Source: CAIKZZ01 sp036742455 (GTDB lineage: Bacteria > Pseudomonadota > Gammaproteobacteria > Steroidobacterales > Steroidobacteraceae). From it: a stretch of 64,000 nucleotides of DNA. Where the stretch lies: positions 1 to 64,000 of the forward strand of contig DAINQU010000003.1 in assembly GCA_036742455.1 (NCBI GenBank). Reading direction: 5' to 3'. Of the stretch, positions 53,051 through 61,368 are shown in pieces. Numbering within the stretch: the first letter of the stretch is position 1; the number at the start of each line of letters is the position of its first letter. A program made the position numbers and the translations under genes. The notes under the pieces were generated by a model. That model was not told the origin of the DNA, did no database searches, and saw only the letters and a list, made by a program, of their open reading frames with translations.

Positions 53051-54217
53051 CTAGCGGCCAGCGGCCAGGCGCACGGCCTTGGTCGCGGCATCGGTGAGAT
53101 CGCTCGCCGGGGTGATGGCGAGTCCGCTTGAGGCCAAGGTCTGGCGTGCGAGTTCGGCGTTCGTGCCCTCCAGGCGAACGATCACCGGCACCTCCACACC
53201 GACCGTCTTCACCGCGGCCATGATGCCCTCGGCGATGATGTCGCAGCGGACAATGCCGCCGAAAATGTTGACCAGAATTGCTTTGACGTTCGGGTTCGAC
53301 AAAATCAGCTGGAACGCAGCCGTGACGCGTTCTTTGGTCGCGCCGCCGCCCACGTCCAAGAAGTTCGCCGGGTTGCCGCCGTGGAGCTTGATCAGGTCCA
53401 TCGTGGCCATCGCCAAGCCCGCGCCGTTGACCATACAGGCGATGTCACCGTCGAGGGAGACATAGTTGAGGTCGTGCTTGGACGCCTCCACCTCGCGCGC
53501 ATCTTCCTGCGTCGTATCGCGGTAGTGGGCGATCTCGGTCTGACGGTAGACGGCGTTCGGATCGATGTTGATCTTCGCGTCGAGCGCCAGAATGTCGCCC
53601 CCGTCGGTCACGATCAGCGGATTGACCTCCACGAGGCTCGCGTCGTGCGCCAGATAGAGCGCCAAGATACCGCGCATGGCTTTCTCGAAAGCCGCCACTT
53701 GCGGGCCTTCCAAGCCGAGGCCGAAGGCCAATTCGCGACACTGGTAGCCGGAAACACCCACTGCCGGGTGCAATTCCACCTTCAGAATGCGCTCCGGCGT
53801 ATGGGCCGCCACTTCTTCTATGTCCATACCGCCGTCGGCGGAGGCCACAAAGGCCAATCGGCTGCGGTCACGGTTGAGCAGCAGGCTGAGGTACAGCTCA
53901 CGCTGGATCTTCGAGCCAACTTCCACATAGACCTGATGGATCGGCAAGCCCTCAGCGCCGGTCTGTTTGGTGACCAAGCGCTGACCGAGCATGCCTGCCG
54001 TCGCGGAAGCCACCTCGTCCAAGGTCTTGCAGACCTTGACGCCACCGGCCTTGCCGCGACCACCGGCGTGGACTTGGGCCTTCACCACCCAAACCGAACC
54101 ACCCAATGCTTTGGCGGCCGCAACCGCCTCGTCGGGAGTCGTCGCGACCTGGCCGGCCGGGACGGCGACGCCATAGCGCCGAAACAACTCCTTCGCCTGA
54201 TATTCGTGCAGGTTCAT
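53051..54217 (-). CDS. sucC: succinyl-CoA synthetase beta subunit (ADP-forming)
   Basis: 388 aa, standard length. MNLHEYQAKELFRRYGV opening, ATP-grasp domain (KAQVHAGGRGKAGGV) and C-terminal ligase domain with NIFGGIVRCD. It makes succinate and ATP in the TCA cycle with SucD. The ATG at 54217 is chosen by homology; upstream frame residues are not conserved. It has no extension, unlike its partner. Confidence 0.97.
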   Translation of the reverse strand: MNLHEYQAKELFRRYGVAVPAGQVATTPDEAVAAAKALGGSVWVVKAQVHAGGRGKAGGVKVCKTLDEVASATAGMLGQRLVTKQTGAEGLPIHQVYVEVGSKIQRELYLSLLLNRDRSRLAFVASADGGMDIEEVAAHTPERILKVELHPAVGVSGYQCRELAFGLGLEGPQVAAFEKAMRGILALYLAHDASLVEVNPLIVTDGGDILALDAKINIDPNAVYRQTEIAHYRDTTQEDAREVEASKHDLNYVSLDGDIACMVNGAGLAMATMDLIKLHGGNPANFLDVGGGATKERVTAAFQLILSNPNVKAILVNIFGGIVRCDIIAEGIMAAVKTVGVEVPVIVRLEGTNAELARQTLASSGLAITPASDLTDAATKAVRLAAGR

Positions 54218-54339
54218 CGTGCCTCTCGCGCGAGCGCGCACCAACGGAATGTTGCAACGCATTATTGTGAGGCATGGCGCGGACCGAGGCAAAGGAAAAT
54301 CCCGGGCGCTCGTTCGGCATGGGCCCGCAACGGACCGTG

Positions 54340-54368
54340 TTCACAGTACACCGTCGCGTAAATATTAT
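54340..54368 (+). promoter_or_regulatory. candidate sigma-70 promoter of pilA
   Basis: TTCACA (54340-54345) and TATTAT (54363-54368) are spaced by 17 nt in an AT-rich patch. This leaves a leader of about 130 nt before pilA. No sigma-54 GG-N10-GC element was found, although pseudomonad pilA uses one. Confidence 0.55.
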
Positions 54369-54506
54369 GTTAAATAGAGATTCCTGACAGATTCGAAACT
54401 CTTGCAGCACTTCACAGTTTGGGTTTCGGCTTTGGTCTAACGTCCGCTCCATCGCCGAAGGGCATACGCCTCGACTACACCCGGTTTCGTTTAGGAGCAC
54501 ATAGAG

Positions 54507-54977
54507 ATGCGCAGACAGATTCAGAAAGGTTTCACGTTGATCGAGTTGATGATCGTTGTTGCCATTGTTGGCATCTTGGCCACGATTGCGATCCCCATGT
54601 ATATGGACAGCACCGTGCGCGCGCAGGTCTCTGAGGGCATCAACGTCGTGGGGCCGTACGAGCAACAGGTGGCCGAGTTTTATCAAGCGAACGGCACCTT
54701 GACGGGCGTCGCGACCGCGGTCGGCTCGCCGATCACGTTGAACACGAAATACGTGACGACCGTCGCCGTAACGGATGCCACTGGCGTCATCACGGTGACT
54801 TTCGGCAATTCCGCCAATACCAATTTGACCACGTCATCCCAGAACCAATTGGCATTCGTGCCGGTTACCGCATCGGGCGGCATCTCGTGGTACTGCGGTA
54901 AGAATGGCGGTTCTGCCAACGCCTATCAGACGGCGACGACCGTGCTGTCGAAGTATTTGCCGTCGACCTGTAAGTAA
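54507..54977 (+). CDS. pilA: type IV major pilin (PilA-like)
   Basis: 156 aa. Short leader MRRQIQKG, PilD cleavage at Gly8-Phe9, Glu5 of the mature protein, and a hydrophobic N-terminal helix (FTLIELMIVVAIVGILATIA). The C-terminal disulfide loop is probable: Cys129 (WYCGKN) and Cys155 near the end. Its assembly needs PilB, PilC and PilD encoded next. It has its own promoter and a strong terminator, so it is likely transcribed far more than pilBCD. Confidence 0.93.
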   Translation: MRRQIQKGFTLIELMIVVAIVGILATIAIPMYMDSTVRAQVSEGINVVGPYEQQVAEFYQANGTLTGVATAVGSPITLNTKYVTTVAVTDATGVITVTFGNSANTNLTTSSQNQLAFVPVTASGGISWYCGKNGGSANAYQTATTVLSKYLPSTCK

Positions 54978-55003
54978 TCCTTCCGGTTCCCGACTGAAGG
55001 CTA

Positions 55004-55036
55004 GGCCCCTCTGAATAGAGGGGCCTTTCTTTTTTG
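55004..55036 (+). terminator. intrinsic terminator after pilA
   Basis: AGGCCCCTCT and AGAGGGGCCT form a perfect 10-bp stem with loop GAAT, followed by TTCTTTTTT. It isolates pilA from pilB. Confidence 0.92.
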
Positions 55037-55161
55037 GGCTGTGACCCCCATCACGGGAGTCACGGATAGGGCATGCGAGTATGCTGCTGTATTCTGTTAC
55101 ATACACTCCGCATCGCGGGTCGCGGCGCTAGCCGGACCCCTTTTTGAGGCAGCCGGACTCC

Positions 55162-56904
55162 ATGGCAGATATCGCATTGTCGGTCACAGCGGCGGTTGCC
55201 CACGGCACCGGCGGCGGATTACCGGAGCGCTTGGTACAAGTAGGGCTGCTGGATGACGTCGGCCTCGCCACCGCCACCAAAGGGGCGCGCGACGCGCAAC
55301 AGAGCCTGGTGACCTACCTGGTCGACCGACGCCTCGTGGAGCCTCGCGAACTGGCCACGACCGCGGCCATGTTGTTCGGCACCCCCGTCATGGACCTTGA
55401 CGCCATGGCGATTGATCTCGATGTCGTGCGGCTCGTTCCCGAAAAAGTGCTGGCGAAGAATCGTATCTTGCCGCTCGCGAAGCGCGGTCGCCGCCTCTTC
55501 GTCGCCGTCTCCGATCCGACCAACTTGCACGGCTTGGATGAAATCCGCTTCTCGACAGCCTTACAGGTCGAGCCGATCGTCGTCGAAGACAATAAGCTGC
55601 AACGTGAACTGGCGCGTGTCCTCGAGCAAGTCGATACCTCCATGCGTTCACTCGGCGAGGGCGATCTCGACCTCGACCGACTGGATACCTCGGGCGGTGA
55701 CGAGATCGATGCGGATTCGGGGGCGCGCGACGATGTCGAAGACGCGCCGATTGTCCGTTTCGTTAACAAGGTCATGCTCGACGCGATTCGCCGTGGAGCG
55801 TCGGACATCCACTTCGAACCGTACGAAAAAACCTACCGCGTACGGCTGCGGATCGACGGTGTCTTAAAAGAACTGGCTCAACCACCCGTGCAACTTGCGA
55901 CGAAAATTTCTTCTCGCATCAAGGTGATGGCGCGTCTGGATATCGCGGAGCGCCGCGTCCCGCAAGACGGACGCATCAAGATGCGTCTCTCGAAGACGCG
56001 TTCTATCGATTTTCGTATCAGCTCGTGCCCGACGATCTTCGGCGAGAAGATCGTCATGCGTATTCTGGACCCGTCCAGCGCGCAACTCGGGATCGACGCG
56101 CTCGGGTACGAACCGTTCCAGAAAGACATCTATCTTGCGAACCTGAAAAAGCCGCAAGGCATGATTCTGGTGACGGGGCCGACGGGGTCTGGCAAAACCG
56201 TCTCCCTCTACACCGGCCTGAACATCCTCAACGTCGAAGACACCAACATATCGACCGCGGAAGACCCCGCCGAAATCATTCTGCCGGGCGTCAATCAGGT
56301 CAACGTCAACCCGAAAGTCGGCCTCACCTTCGCGGCGGCCCTTCGAGCCTTTCTCCGCCAGGACCCCGACGTGGTGATGGTGGGCGAGATTCGTGACTTG
56401 GAGACAGCCGAGATCGCACTCAAGGCTGCTCAAACCGGCCATTTGGTCCTCTCGACGTTGCACACCAACGACGCGCCCCAGACGCTTACCCGGCTAGTCG
56501 ATATGGGCGTGAAACCGTACGCCATCGCAACGTCCGTCAGTTTGATCATTGCGCAGCGCCTCGCGCGACGCCTGTGCCCGCATTGCAAACAGGCCCTGAA
56601 CATCCCGGGCGACGCCCTATTGCGCGAAGGTTTTACGCAGGCGGATATAGACGCTGGCATGACCATCTACGGGCCGACCGGTTGCAACCAGTGTACGGAC
56701 GGCTACAAAGGCCGTGTCGGCATCTACCAGGTGATGCCAGTGACCGAAGCCATTGGTCGGATCATCATGGAAGGCGGCAACGCGATCACGATCGCCGATC
56801 AAGCGCGCCGGGAAGGCGTTTGGGACCTGAGGACCGCCGGACTGAACAAGGTTCGGATGGGCCTGACGAGCCTCGATGAAGTTAACAGCGTCACTATCGA
56901 ATAA
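55162..56904 (+). CDS. pilB: type IV pilus assembly ATPase PilB
   Basis: 580 aa. N-terminal MshEN domain, GspE/PilB AAA core with Walker A GPTGSGKT (339-346), Asp box, VGEIRDLETAEIAL and the zinc-binding CPHCKQ with CNQCTDGYKG in the C-terminal part. It powers pilus extension. The ATG at 55162 is preferred; an in-frame TTG lies 18 nt upstream. Confidence 0.96.
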   Translation: MADIALSVTAAVAHGTGGGLPERLVQVGLLDDVGLATATKGARDAQQSLVTYLVDRRLVEPRELATTAAMLFGTPVMDLDAMAIDLDVVRLVPEKVLAKNRILPLAKRGRRLFVAVSDPTNLHGLDEIRFSTALQVEPIVVEDNKLQRELARVLEQVDTSMRSLGEGDLDLDRLDTSGGDEIDADSGARDDVEDAPIVRFVNKVMLDAIRRGASDIHFEPYEKTYRVRLRIDGVLKELAQPPVQLATKISSRIKVMARLDIAERRVPQDGRIKMRLSKTRSIDFRISSCPTIFGEKIVMRILDPSSAQLGIDALGYEPFQKDIYLANLKKPQGMILVTGPTGSGKTVSLYTGLNILNVEDTNISTAEDPAEIILPGVNQVNVNPKVGLTFAAALRAFLRQDPDVVMVGEIRDLETAEIALKAAQTGHLVLSTLHTNDAPQTLTRLVDMGVKPYAIATSVSLIIAQRLARRLCPHCKQALNIPGDALLREGFTQADIDAGMTIYGPTGCNQCTDGYKGRVGIYQVMPVTEAIGRIIMEGGNAITIADQARREGVWDLRTAGLNKVRMGLTSLDEVNSVTIE

Positions 56905-56914
56905 GCGCCACGCC

Positions 56915-58138
56915 ATGCCACCCGTAACCCGACCGACCCGAAAGAACCTTACCTTCGTATGGGAAGGTCGCGACCGCCGCGGCAATAAAGTACGCGGTAG
57001 AACCGCCGCATCCAATCGCCATGCGGTCTGGCTCGACCTGCAGAAGCAAGGCATCGTTCCGATCAAGGTCAAGAAAGAGACCTTGGGTTTTTCGACCCAG
57101 AAAAAGCCTACGCAGGGCGATATCGCTATTTTTTTCCGGCAACTGGCGACCATGCTATCGGCCGGAATACCGCTCGTACAGGCCTTTGAAATCGTCGGCA
57201 GCGGCCATGAAAAGCCGGCGATGCAGTCGTTAATACTCGACGTGAAATCCCAGATCGAAAGCGGTCTGACGCTGGCTGAAGCGCTGGGCAAGCATCCCCT
57301 GTACTTCGATAAGCTGTCCGTGAATCTGGTGCATGCGGGCGAGCACGCTGGCGCTTTGGAGTCCTTGCTCGACAAGATCGCGAGCTACAAGGAAAAGACC
57401 GAGGCGATCAAGAAAAAGATCAAAAAGGCGCTGTTCTATCCGGTGATGGTGCTCGCAATCGCGGTCATCGTCACGCTGATTCTTCTCATTTTCGTGATCC
57501 CGCAATTCGAGGAATTGTTCAAGGGATTCGGCGCAGCCCTGCCCCCGTTCACACAAGTAGTGATTGATCTGTCACAACTCATCCAACACGACGGACTGCT
57601 GTTGGCCGCCGTCGTAGGCGGCGGGATCTGGGGGTTTTTCTACACGTTACGGCGGTCTCGTCCCCTGCAGGAACGCATGGACCGGTTGATGCTGCACATC
57701 CCCATCATCGGCCCGATTTTAGTCAAGGCCGCCATTGCGCGGTATGCACGCACGCTGGCGACCACGTTTGCCGCGGGTGTTCCGTTGGTGGAGGCACTGA
57801 CGTCCGTGGCGGGCGCGACCGGCAACATCGTGTACGAATCCGCCGTGCTCAAAATGCGCGACGAGGTCGCCACGGGCCAACGACTGCAACGCGCCATGGA
57901 CGGTACGGCACTCTTCCCCAATATGGTGGTGCAAATGATCGCCGTGGGCGAAGAGTCCGGATCCCTCGATCAGATGGCCAGCAAAGTGGCCGAATTTTAC
58001 GAACTGGAAGTGGATACCGCCGTCGACTCCATGTCGAGTCTGCTCGAACCCTTGATCATGGCGGTGCTCGGTGTGCTGATCGGTGGGCTGGTCATCGCCA
58101 TGTATTTGCCGATTTTCAAACTCGGGTCGGTCGTCTAA
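56915..58138 (+). CDS. pilC: type IV pilus inner-membrane platform protein PilC
   Basis: 407 aa with two GspF domains (FFRQLATMLSAGIPLVQAFE and YARTLATTFAAGVPLVEALT) and three TM segments. It couples PilB to pilin assembly. The ATG at 56915 lies 10 nt after the pilB stop; the stop shares one base with the pilD ATG (TAATG). Confidence 0.95.
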   Translation: MPPVTRPTRKNLTFVWEGRDRRGNKVRGRTAASNRHAVWLDLQKQGIVPIKVKKETLGFSTQKKPTQGDIAIFFRQLATMLSAGIPLVQAFEIVGSGHEKPAMQSLILDVKSQIESGLTLAEALGKHPLYFDKLSVNLVHAGEHAGALESLLDKIASYKEKTEAIKKKIKKALFYPVMVLAIAVIVTLILLIFVIPQFEELFKGFGAALPPFTQVVIDLSQLIQHDGLLLAAVVGGGIWGFFYTLRRSRPLQERMDRLMLHIPIIGPILVKAAIARYARTLATTFAAGVPLVEALTSVAGATGNIVYESAVLKMRDEVATGQRLQRAMDGTALFPNMVVQMIAVGEESGSLDQMASKVAEFYELEVDTAVDSMSSLLEPLIMAVLGVLIGGLVIAMYLPIFKLGSVV

Positions 58139-59031
58139 TGATGGATGCCGTCGCGCTCTTGAAGGCTTCACCCGAGACGTTCGTGCTGATCAGTGCCCTG
58201 CTCGGGTTGATCGTCGGCAGTTTTCTCAATGTGGTCATCCATCGCCTACCCCGTATGCTCATGGCACGTTGGCGACTCGACTGCTCCCTTTTGGACGCAC
58301 CGGCCGGGACGGAGCCACCGCCCGCTCCCCGCTACGACCTGAGCCACCCCCCCTCGACCTGCCCCAGCTGCGACACCCCTATACGGTTCATCGACAACGT
58401 CCCGGTGCTCAGTTATTTGGCATTGCGGGGCCGGTGCCGCGTCTGCCAGACCCGAATTTCGCCGCGCTACCCGGCCGTCGAACTCCTCACCGGCCTCGCC
58501 TTCAGTTTGATCGCCTGGCAATTTGGCTGCAGCATAGAAACGGTGAGCGGGTGGCTCCTTACCGGCTATTTGATTGCGCTCGCCGGCATCGATCTCGATA
58601 CCCAATACCTTCCCGACGAGTTGACCCTGCCGCTCCTCTGGGCAGGCCTGTTGTTGGCCGTGACAGTCGGACGGGGGACCGGTCTCTTCCCGGTGGGGCC
58701 GGCCGACGCCATCGTCGGTGCCGCTGCCGGCTACCTGTCGCTGTGGAGCGTCCATCATCTGTTCCGCCTCGTAACCGGCCGGGATGGCTTTGGGTACGGC
58801 GATTTCAAACTGTTAGCGGCGCTCGGAGCTTTCGGCGGTTGGACGATTCTGCTGCCCGTCGTGCTGCTGTCTGCCTTGTCCGGTGCCCTCGTCGGGATTG
58901 CGCTCATCAGCCTCGGTCGGCACCAACGCCAAAATCCGATGCCTTACGGCCCCTTTCTCGCCGTGGCGGGCTGGCTCGTACTCACCTTTCCCCACGCACT
59001 GGTCACCCCGTGGTGGCCTTTTCTGCGCTAA
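58138..59031 (+). CDS. pilD: prepilin peptidase / N-methyltransferase PilD
   Basis: 297 aa, about eight TM segments. The methyltransferase loop carries two CxxC pairs (CPSCDTPI and CRVCQTRI). The aspartyl protease residues are in GIDLDTQYLPDE and GYGDFKLLAALG. It cleaves and methylates type IV prepilins and type II pseudopilins. The start ATGATG overlaps the pilC stop; the stop is 3 nt before coaE. Confidence 0.95.
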   Translation: MMDAVALLKASPETFVLISALLGLIVGSFLNVVIHRLPRMLMARWRLDCSLLDAPAGTEPPPAPRYDLSHPPSTCPSCDTPIRFIDNVPVLSYLALRGRCRVCQTRISPRYPAVELLTGLAFSLIAWQFGCSIETVSGWLLTGYLIALAGIDLDTQYLPDELTLPLLWAGLLLAVTVGRGTGLFPVGPADAIVGAAAGYLSLWSVHHLFRLVTGRDGFGYGDFKLLAALGAFGGWTILLPVVLLSALSGALVGIALISLGRHQRQNPMPYGPFLAVAGWLVLTFPHALVTPWWPFLR

Positions 59032-59034
59032 GAG

Positions 59035-59658
59035 ATGGTCTACCGCGTCGGACTCACCGGAGGCATCGCGAGCGGCAAATCCGTGGTCGCGGCGGCATTT
59101 GAACGCCTGGGGGCCCCGGTGATCGATACCGACGCGTTGGCCCGAGAGGTCGTAGAGCCGAATTCGAGCGGCTTGGCGGCGGTCGTCGCTCGATTCGGAT
59201 CGAGTGTGTTGCAAGCCGATGGCACGCTGAATCGACGTGCACTCCGGGACCTGATTTTCGCCGACGCGGGTGCCCGGCGTGACTTGGAAGGCTTGCTACA
59301 CCCCCGCATTCACGCCCTCCTCGCCGAGCGCGTTGCGGCCGTTCGTTACCCCTACTGCCTCCTCGCGATCCCCCTACTCGTTGAGGGCAACGGCCGGATA
59401 CCGGTCGACCGGGTCCTGGTCGTCGACTGTCCGGTCGAGACCCAAATGGCCCGCCTGCTGCAACGCGACGGTGAAACGGTCAGCGGCGCCCGAGCCATTC
59501 TCGCCGCACAGGCCACCCGGGAGGCCCGACTCGCCCGGGCCGATGACGTTATCGACAACTCGGGTCCCCTCGACGGACTCGATGCGGCCGTCCGAAGGCT
59601 GCACGAGCAATACCTCGCCGCGGGCGCCATACACCAAAATATTGCGAAAATGTCGTAG
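59035..59658 (+). CDS. coaE: dephospho-CoA kinase
   Basis: 207 aa with P-loop GLTGGIASGKS, DTDALAREVV and LAIPLLVEG motifs, all typical of CoaE. It phosphorylates dephospho-CoA in the last step of CoA synthesis. pilD-coaE-zapD-yacG is a conserved gammaproteobacterial order. Confidence 0.96.
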   Translation: MVYRVGLTGGIASGKSVVAAAFERLGAPVIDTDALAREVVEPNSSGLAAVVARFGSSVLQADGTLNRRALRDLIFADAGARRDLEGLLHPRIHALLAERVAAVRYPYCLLAIPLLVEGNGRIPVDRVLVVDCPVETQMARLLQRDGETVSGARAILAAQATREARLARADDVIDNSGPLDGLDAAVRRLHEQYLAAGAIHQNIAKMS

Positions 59659-59699
59659 AAATGGTTTACGGTTCACTCGAGCCCGGCGCAAAATAAGTG

Positions 59700-60506
59700 A
59701 TGCAGTTGCCGTTAACCGAGGATTCCACTCCATCACCGTCACCCACGACGGTGTCGTTTGAGCAACCGCTCAACGAGCGGACGCGCACGTTTTTGCGTCT
59801 CGAATTCCTCTATCAGCAAGCGATCTTCCACCGCGATAGCCCGTCTCCGTGGAGCATGCGCTCTGCCATCCAGAGTCTGCTTGAGATTTTTGCGATCACC
59901 TCACGCGGCGATCCAAAAGCGGACGTGATCAAGGAATTGGAGCGCCGCCTCGGTATGCTCCGCGAATATCAAAACCGCCCGGGGGTCGATACCGACCGAT
60001 TGCGGACCGTTGTGCAACAGTTGCAAGCCCGGCGCGAGGAACTGCAGACGACGTCGACGACGGCCATCGCAAGACTGCGCGACAACGACCTGCTCGCGGC
60101 CATCAAACATCGCAGCTCCATTCCGGGCGGCACGTGCGAGTTTGACCTGCCGGGTTATACGCATTGGCTGCGGTTACCGGATCAAGCCCGCCGGGCGGAT
60201 TTCGCCGCCTGGCTGGACGTGCTTCGGCCGATCTGCGAGACCGTGCAGGATCTCCTGTGGCTCACTCGAGAGAGCGAGCGGTCGCGCAATGAAACGGCCC
60301 GCGAGGGTAATTTCCATTTGGCGTTCGAGCGGGATGCGCCGATCCAAATGCTGAGAATCACATTACCCGCCGACGCCGGCCTCCACCCGGAAGTCAGTGC
60401 TGGCCTCCATCGCTGCAGCATTCGTTTCTTGCGCTGGGTCGATGCGCAAACCCGCGCCGCACAGACCACGGACGATGTGCCCTTCGTCCTCGGCTTCTGC
60501 AACTGA
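59700..60506 (+). CDS. zapD: cell-division protein ZapD
   Basis: 268 aa. The pattern FEQPLNERTRTFLRLEFLY near residue 19 and the C-terminal PDDVPFVLGFCN-like ending (DDVPFVLGFCN) are ZapD signatures. ZapD cross-links FtsZ filaments. An in-frame GTG lies directly before the ATG (59697). Confidence 0.93.
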   Translation: MQLPLTEDSTPSPSPTTVSFEQPLNERTRTFLRLEFLYQQAIFHRDSPSPWSMRSAIQSLLEIFAITSRGDPKADVIKELERRLGMLREYQNRPGVDTDRLRTVVQQLQARREELQTTSTTAIARLRDNDLLAAIKHRSSIPGGTCEFDLPGYTHWLRLPDQARRADFAAWLDVLRPICETVQDLLWLTRESERSRNETAREGNFHLAFERDAPIQMLRITLPADAGLHPEVSAGLHRCSIRFLRWVDAQTRAAQTTDDVPFVLGFCN

Positions 60507-60519
60507 TCCGGTGAACGGG

Positions 60520-60699
60520 ATGTCTAGGCGGTGCCCCGGGTGCGGCAAGCCATTTCAGCCGCTTGAAAATTCGCCGTATCGTCCGTTCTGCAGCGAGCGT
60601 TGCCAACTGATCGATCTGGGCGACTGGCTGACGGAAAATCACCGTATCAAAGGCGAGGAGCTTTCGGTCGCGTCCGACACCGAAGAGGACCTCTCGTGA
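60520..60699 (+). CDS. yacG: DNA gyrase inhibitor YacG
   Basis: 59 aa zinc-finger protein with four cysteines in CPGC (about 5-8) and CSERC (about 24-28), then the YacG pattern LIDLGDWLTENHRIKG. YacG binds GyrB and blocks DNA binding. A GTG at 60511 is an alternative start. The stop overlaps the GST start (GTGA). Confidence 0.93.
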   Translation: MSRRCPGCGKPFQPLENSPYRPFCSERCQLIDLGDWLTENHRIKGEELSVASDTEEDLS

Positions 60700-61304
60700 A
60701 ACTGTACACCAGCCCGTATGCGCCGAGTCCCCGTCGCGTGCGGATGTATGCGGCGGAGAAAGGGATCGCATTGGAGCTGGTCAGCGTCGACATCGCCCAG
60801 CGCGAGACCCAATCCCCCGCCTTTCTCGCGATCAATCCGGCCGGCGAAACGCCCGTGCTGGAACTCGACAATGGTCAGCGACTGACGGAATCGATCGCTA
60901 TTTGCCGCTATCTGGATGAGACGCATGCAGGCCCAGACCTGTTCGGCGCCACCGTGGAGGAGCGTGCCTCCGTCAACCAGTGGATCGACCGACTGATGTT
61001 TCGCTTGTACGTGCCCATGACGCATGTGTTCCGCCACAGTCACGCGTTTTGGGCCGGGCGGATCCCTCAGGTGCCCGCGTATGGCGAGGTTGCCCGAGCC
61101 CAAGTGTTGGCAGAACTCACTGCGCTGGATCGACACCTCGAGCAACGGGAGTACGTCGCCCGCGACAGCTTCAGCATGGCCGATATCGTCGGCTTTGTAG
61201 CGCTCGACTTTGGCAAGGTCGTGGGCATTCGAGTGCGCGATGAATGGCCGCATTTGACGCAGTGGTATTCGGCTATCCGCAGTCGCCCGAGCGCTGCGGC
61301 CTGA
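60696..61304 (+). CDS. glutathione S-transferase family protein
   Basis: 202 aa with an N-terminal thioredoxin fold (KLYTSPYAPSPRRVRMYAAE) and a C-terminal helical domain. The family's glutathione-binding NPAGETPVLEL and SIAICRYLDE (about 48-80) are present. The active-site Ser/Cys position is a Ser/Pro-rich loop, so transferase or thiol chemistry cannot be told apart. GTG start overlaps yacG by 4 nt; placement is otherwise unremarkable. Confidence 0.9.
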   Translation: MKLYTSPYAPSPRRVRMYAAEKGIALELVSVDIAQRETQSPAFLAINPAGETPVLELDNGQRLTESIAICRYLDETHAGPDLFGATVEERASVNQWIDRLMFRLYVPMTHVFRHSHAFWAGRIPQVPAYGEVARAQVLAELTALDRHLEQREYVARDSFSMADIVGFVALDFGKVVGIRVRDEWPHLTQWYSAIRSRPSAAA

Positions 61305-61368
61305 CCCTGGGGGCTGTACCGTGGGACCTGCTAGGATGCGGTCCCCCCGATTGAGTTGAGTCCCTCAG

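Noticed and set aside
54300..54506. sigma-54 promoter for pilA
   Set aside because: No GG-N10-GC pair close to the consensus was found; a sigma-70-like TTCACA-N17-TATTAT is better supported.
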